Below, in pieces: positions 5,882 to 6,965 of a DNA stretch of 6,965 nt. This DNA comes from CALXXL01 sp964512385 (GTDB lineage: Bacteria > Verrucomicrobiota > Lentisphaeria > Victivallales > Victivallaceae): assembly GCA_964512385.1 (NCBI GenBank), contig CAZEHZ010000115.1:1-6965 (forward strand), in the 5' to 3' direction. Under the pieces are notes generated by a model that saw only the letters and a list, made by a program, of their open reading frames with translations, was not told the DNA's origin and made no database searches. The stretch's first letter is position 1. Each line of letters begins with the position of its first letter. The translations under genes were made by a program, and so were the position numbers.

Positions 5882-6709
5882 TTATAAGTCGCACGGCATA
5901 TAATAGTTATAGCGCGCTTCATCATCATTTTCAGTCGGATGCCCCAAGTCCCATAAAATATCGTAATCGTTATTGGAGGAAATCATGACATGGTCTCCGA
6001 CATGCCCGTCGCAATACGCAATATTGGCGCGTCCATTATGGCGAAAATTCATGGTGGGATACATTTTCCACGCTCCGCCCGGCGGCTCGATACTGGAGGA
6101 ATAGCCCAGTAAATCACTACCCCAGTTACCGTCTTCCCCCACCGGAATTGCCGAGTCGGCAAACATGATTTTTTGCGATGGTGACTCAATTATGGTGATT
6201 TTGCACCCGCTGGCAAAAGCGGCATCCGTCCAGTCGTCCGGCGCTAATTTGCCGATTAGAGTATTGTAGCCATAACCGCCGCAACCACGTTCAAAGGCTT
6301 GAATATCACCCGGAACGGCAAAAGATTTGCAGTTTTTCACAAGGCCGTCGCTGCCCAGATACGGTGCTAAATAGCCGACTTTATTGGAATATTTGGCACT
6401 GCCGCCACTGCTGGTATCTTCACTTATACCGTGCCAGCGGCGTTTATTAGCCCCCATCATATCGACGGCGTACGGGACAAAATAGTCGCTATAATCGTTG
6501 GCGTACATCATGTTGGCGGTGGCAATCTGCTTCAGATTGTTTTTGCAGTGAACCATCATGCCCTGAGCTTTGGCTCGACTTAGCGACGGTAACAGCATTG
6601 CACCTAAAATTGCAATAATGGCAATCACCACCAATAGTTCAATTAAGGTGAATCTTCGGCATGGCAGGCCACACCACAACGGGATAAATTTCTTTTGTAT
6701 GTTATACAT
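5882..6709 (-). CDS. Pseudopilin-like protein with prepilin N-terminus and H-X9-DG motif
   Basis: This 275-aa protein begins with a 19-residue basic leader, then the class III prepilin motif RFTLIELLVVIAIIAIL (19-35) with the conserved Glu at mature position 5 (Glu24), so it should be processed by a PilD-type peptidase and assembled in or held at the inner membrane by a type II secretion or type IV pilus-like machine. The residue before the cleavage site is Arg19 where Gly is normal. The C-terminal globular part carries the family motif exactly: His, nine residues, then Asp-Gly in RHNGRANIAYCDGHV. Several cysteines suggest disulfides. Functions of this expanded family are largely unknown. ATG 6709 has GGAAAG 9 nt upstream. 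A cobalamin riboswitch lies immediately upstream, and the gene is monocistronic in this window because the next gene is convergent. Control by B12 is therefore likely, and a B12-related role is inferred. Confidence 0.93.
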   Translation of the reverse strand: MYNIQKKFIPLWCGLPCRRFTLIELLVVIAIIAILGAMLLPSLSRAKAQGMMVHCKNNLKQIATANMMYANDYSDYFVPYAVDMMGANKRRWHGISEDTSSGGSAKYSNKVGYLAPYLGSDGLVKNCKSFAVPGDIQAFERGCGGYGYNTLIGKLAPDDWTDAAFASGCKITIIESPSQKIMFADSAIPVGEDGNWGSDLLGYSSSIEPPGGAWKMYPTMNFRHNGRANIAYCDGHVGDHVMISSNNDYDILWDLGHPTENDDEARYNYYMPCDL

Positions 6710-6718
6710 ACGAATTCA

Positions 6719-6740
6719 CTTTCCGGCGTCATGCGCGCCA
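6719..6740 (-). promoter_or_regulatory. Riboswitch expression platform: hairpin abutting the ribosome binding site
   Basis: On the minus strand TGGCG-CGCATGA-CGCCG (6740-6724) forms a 5-bp hairpin with a 7-nt loop. Its last base is the first base of the Shine-Dalgarno sequence GGAAAG (6724-6719), 9 nt before the pseudopilin ATG. In cobalamin riboswitches a downstream hairpin kisses the aptamer loop L5 when B12 is bound and blocks translation. The loop here offers GCA against TGC in the aptamer loop TGCAAGT, a short match extendable by a G-U pair. No terminator T-run follows, so control is probably translational. Confidence 0.5.
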
Positions 6741-6759
6741 CTGTGTATTATAAAGTTAT

Positions 6760-6871
6760 CCGTAACGGGGATCTGGCTTGCGTTTTTTTTGCGGAGTAAA
6801 AGCCCCTTCAAAATACGCTTACAGTTGCGCGACAGCTCCGGACTTGCACCGGAATTCACCCTGTTTTACGG
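6760..6871 (-). promoter_or_regulatory. Cobalamin (B12) riboswitch aptamer
   Basis: Read on the minus strand, the conserved B12-element core is present in order. The closing helix is CCGTAA (6871-6866) with TTACGG (6765-6760), a perfect 6 bp. Next comes GGGTGAA, then the hairpin TCCGG-TGCAAGT-CCGGA (6853-6837). AGCTGTCGCGCAACTGTAAG follows (6836-6817), which matches the E. coli btuB leader closely, and then a peripheral arm closed by GCGT/ACGC with a G-rich inner hairpin. The 3' part is AGCCAGATCCCCG (6778-6766). These riboswitches bind adenosyl-, methyl- or hydroxocobalamin and repress the downstream gene. The aptamer ends 50 nt before the pseudopilin start codon and nothing else lies downstream in the transcript within the window. 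Confidence 0.93.
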
Positions 6872-6882
6872 AACGAGCTATT

Positions 6883-6910
6883 AATATAGCATTATAAATA
6901 GATATTACAA
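6883..6910 (-). promoter_or_regulatory. Candidate promoter of the riboswitch-pseudopilin transcript
   Basis: On the minus strand TTGTAA (6910-6905, 4 of 6) is followed after 16 nt by TATATT (6888-6883, 5 of 6). Transcription would begin near 6876, only a few bases before the closing helix of the B12 aptamer, exactly where a riboswitch transcript should begin. A perfect TATAAT at 6896-6891 is an alternative -10, but lacks a -35 at the right distance. Confidence 0.55.
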
Positions 6911-6965
6911 TAGTCGATTATGCAAAACCGGCTATATCGTTAATAATCAAAAAACTTAAATCATA

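Noticed and set aside
5990..6032. DGHVGDH in the pseudopilin as a B12-binding DxHxxG motif
   Set aside because: The spacing is DxHxG, one residue short of the base-off/His-on cobalamin motif, and Asp-Gly-His is the common end of the H-X9-DG family motif. It is not evidence for B12 binding.
6570..6884. 104-codon plus-strand frame across the riboswitch
   Set aside because: It runs antisense to the pseudopilin start and the B12 aptamer, its composition has no protein-family resemblance, and it has no ribosome binding site.

Overview
The window looks chromosomal and most likely comes from a bacterium of the PVC group, with Lentisphaerota (Victivallis-like) as the best guess. The main reason is the gene at 5882-6709 (- strand), a pseudopilin-like protein of the H-X9-DG family, which is strongly expanded in Lentisphaerota and Planctomycetota. 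A UDP-glucose dehydrogenase of the eukaryote-like type fits but does not prove this. Coding regions have moderate GC with GC-rich codons, and the spacers are AT-rich. I see no tRNA, rRNA, insertion sequence, CRISPR array or phage gene.

Layout. Positions 1-150 hold the apparent upstream region of a leftward gene outside the window and a rho-independent terminator. A 61-codon acidic hypothetical gene follows at 151-336 (-). A divergent spacer (337-555) carries a candidate leftward promoter and an isolated rightward terminator-like hairpin. At 556-2437 (+) is a two-gene unit: a class B penicillin-binding-protein-like membrane protein that keeps the anchor and pedestal/dimerisation region but has no transpeptidase domain, followed by a SEDS (FtsW/RodA) glycosyltransferase. 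Positions 2438-2983 hold no intact gene, only short out-of-frame coding-like pieces and a hairpin. At 2984-5867 (+) is a compact unit of a CorA-type divalent cation channel, UDP-glucose 6-dehydrogenase and a GNAT acetyltransferase. A perfect pair of interlocking inverted repeats (H-type pseudoknot topology) lies across the end of the GNAT gene. Convergent to it is the H-X9-DG pseudopilin gene (5882-6709, -).

The most notable signal is at the right end. A clear cobalamin (B12) riboswitch aptamer lies on the - strand at 6760-6871, with a candidate sigma-70-type promoter just upstream and a hairpin touching the ribosome binding site just downstream. It opens directly onto the pseudopilin gene. 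The next gene is convergent, so the pseudopilin is the only gene this leader can control inside the window. This suggests a B12-responsive pseudopilin or surface protein, possibly part of a cobalamin acquisition system. The link is inferred from position; no B12-binding function is visible in the protein.

A second notable feature is the SEDS polymerase paired with a transpeptidase-less PBP partner. It would fit a dedicated activator of the polymerase that is not itself a crosslinking enzyme.
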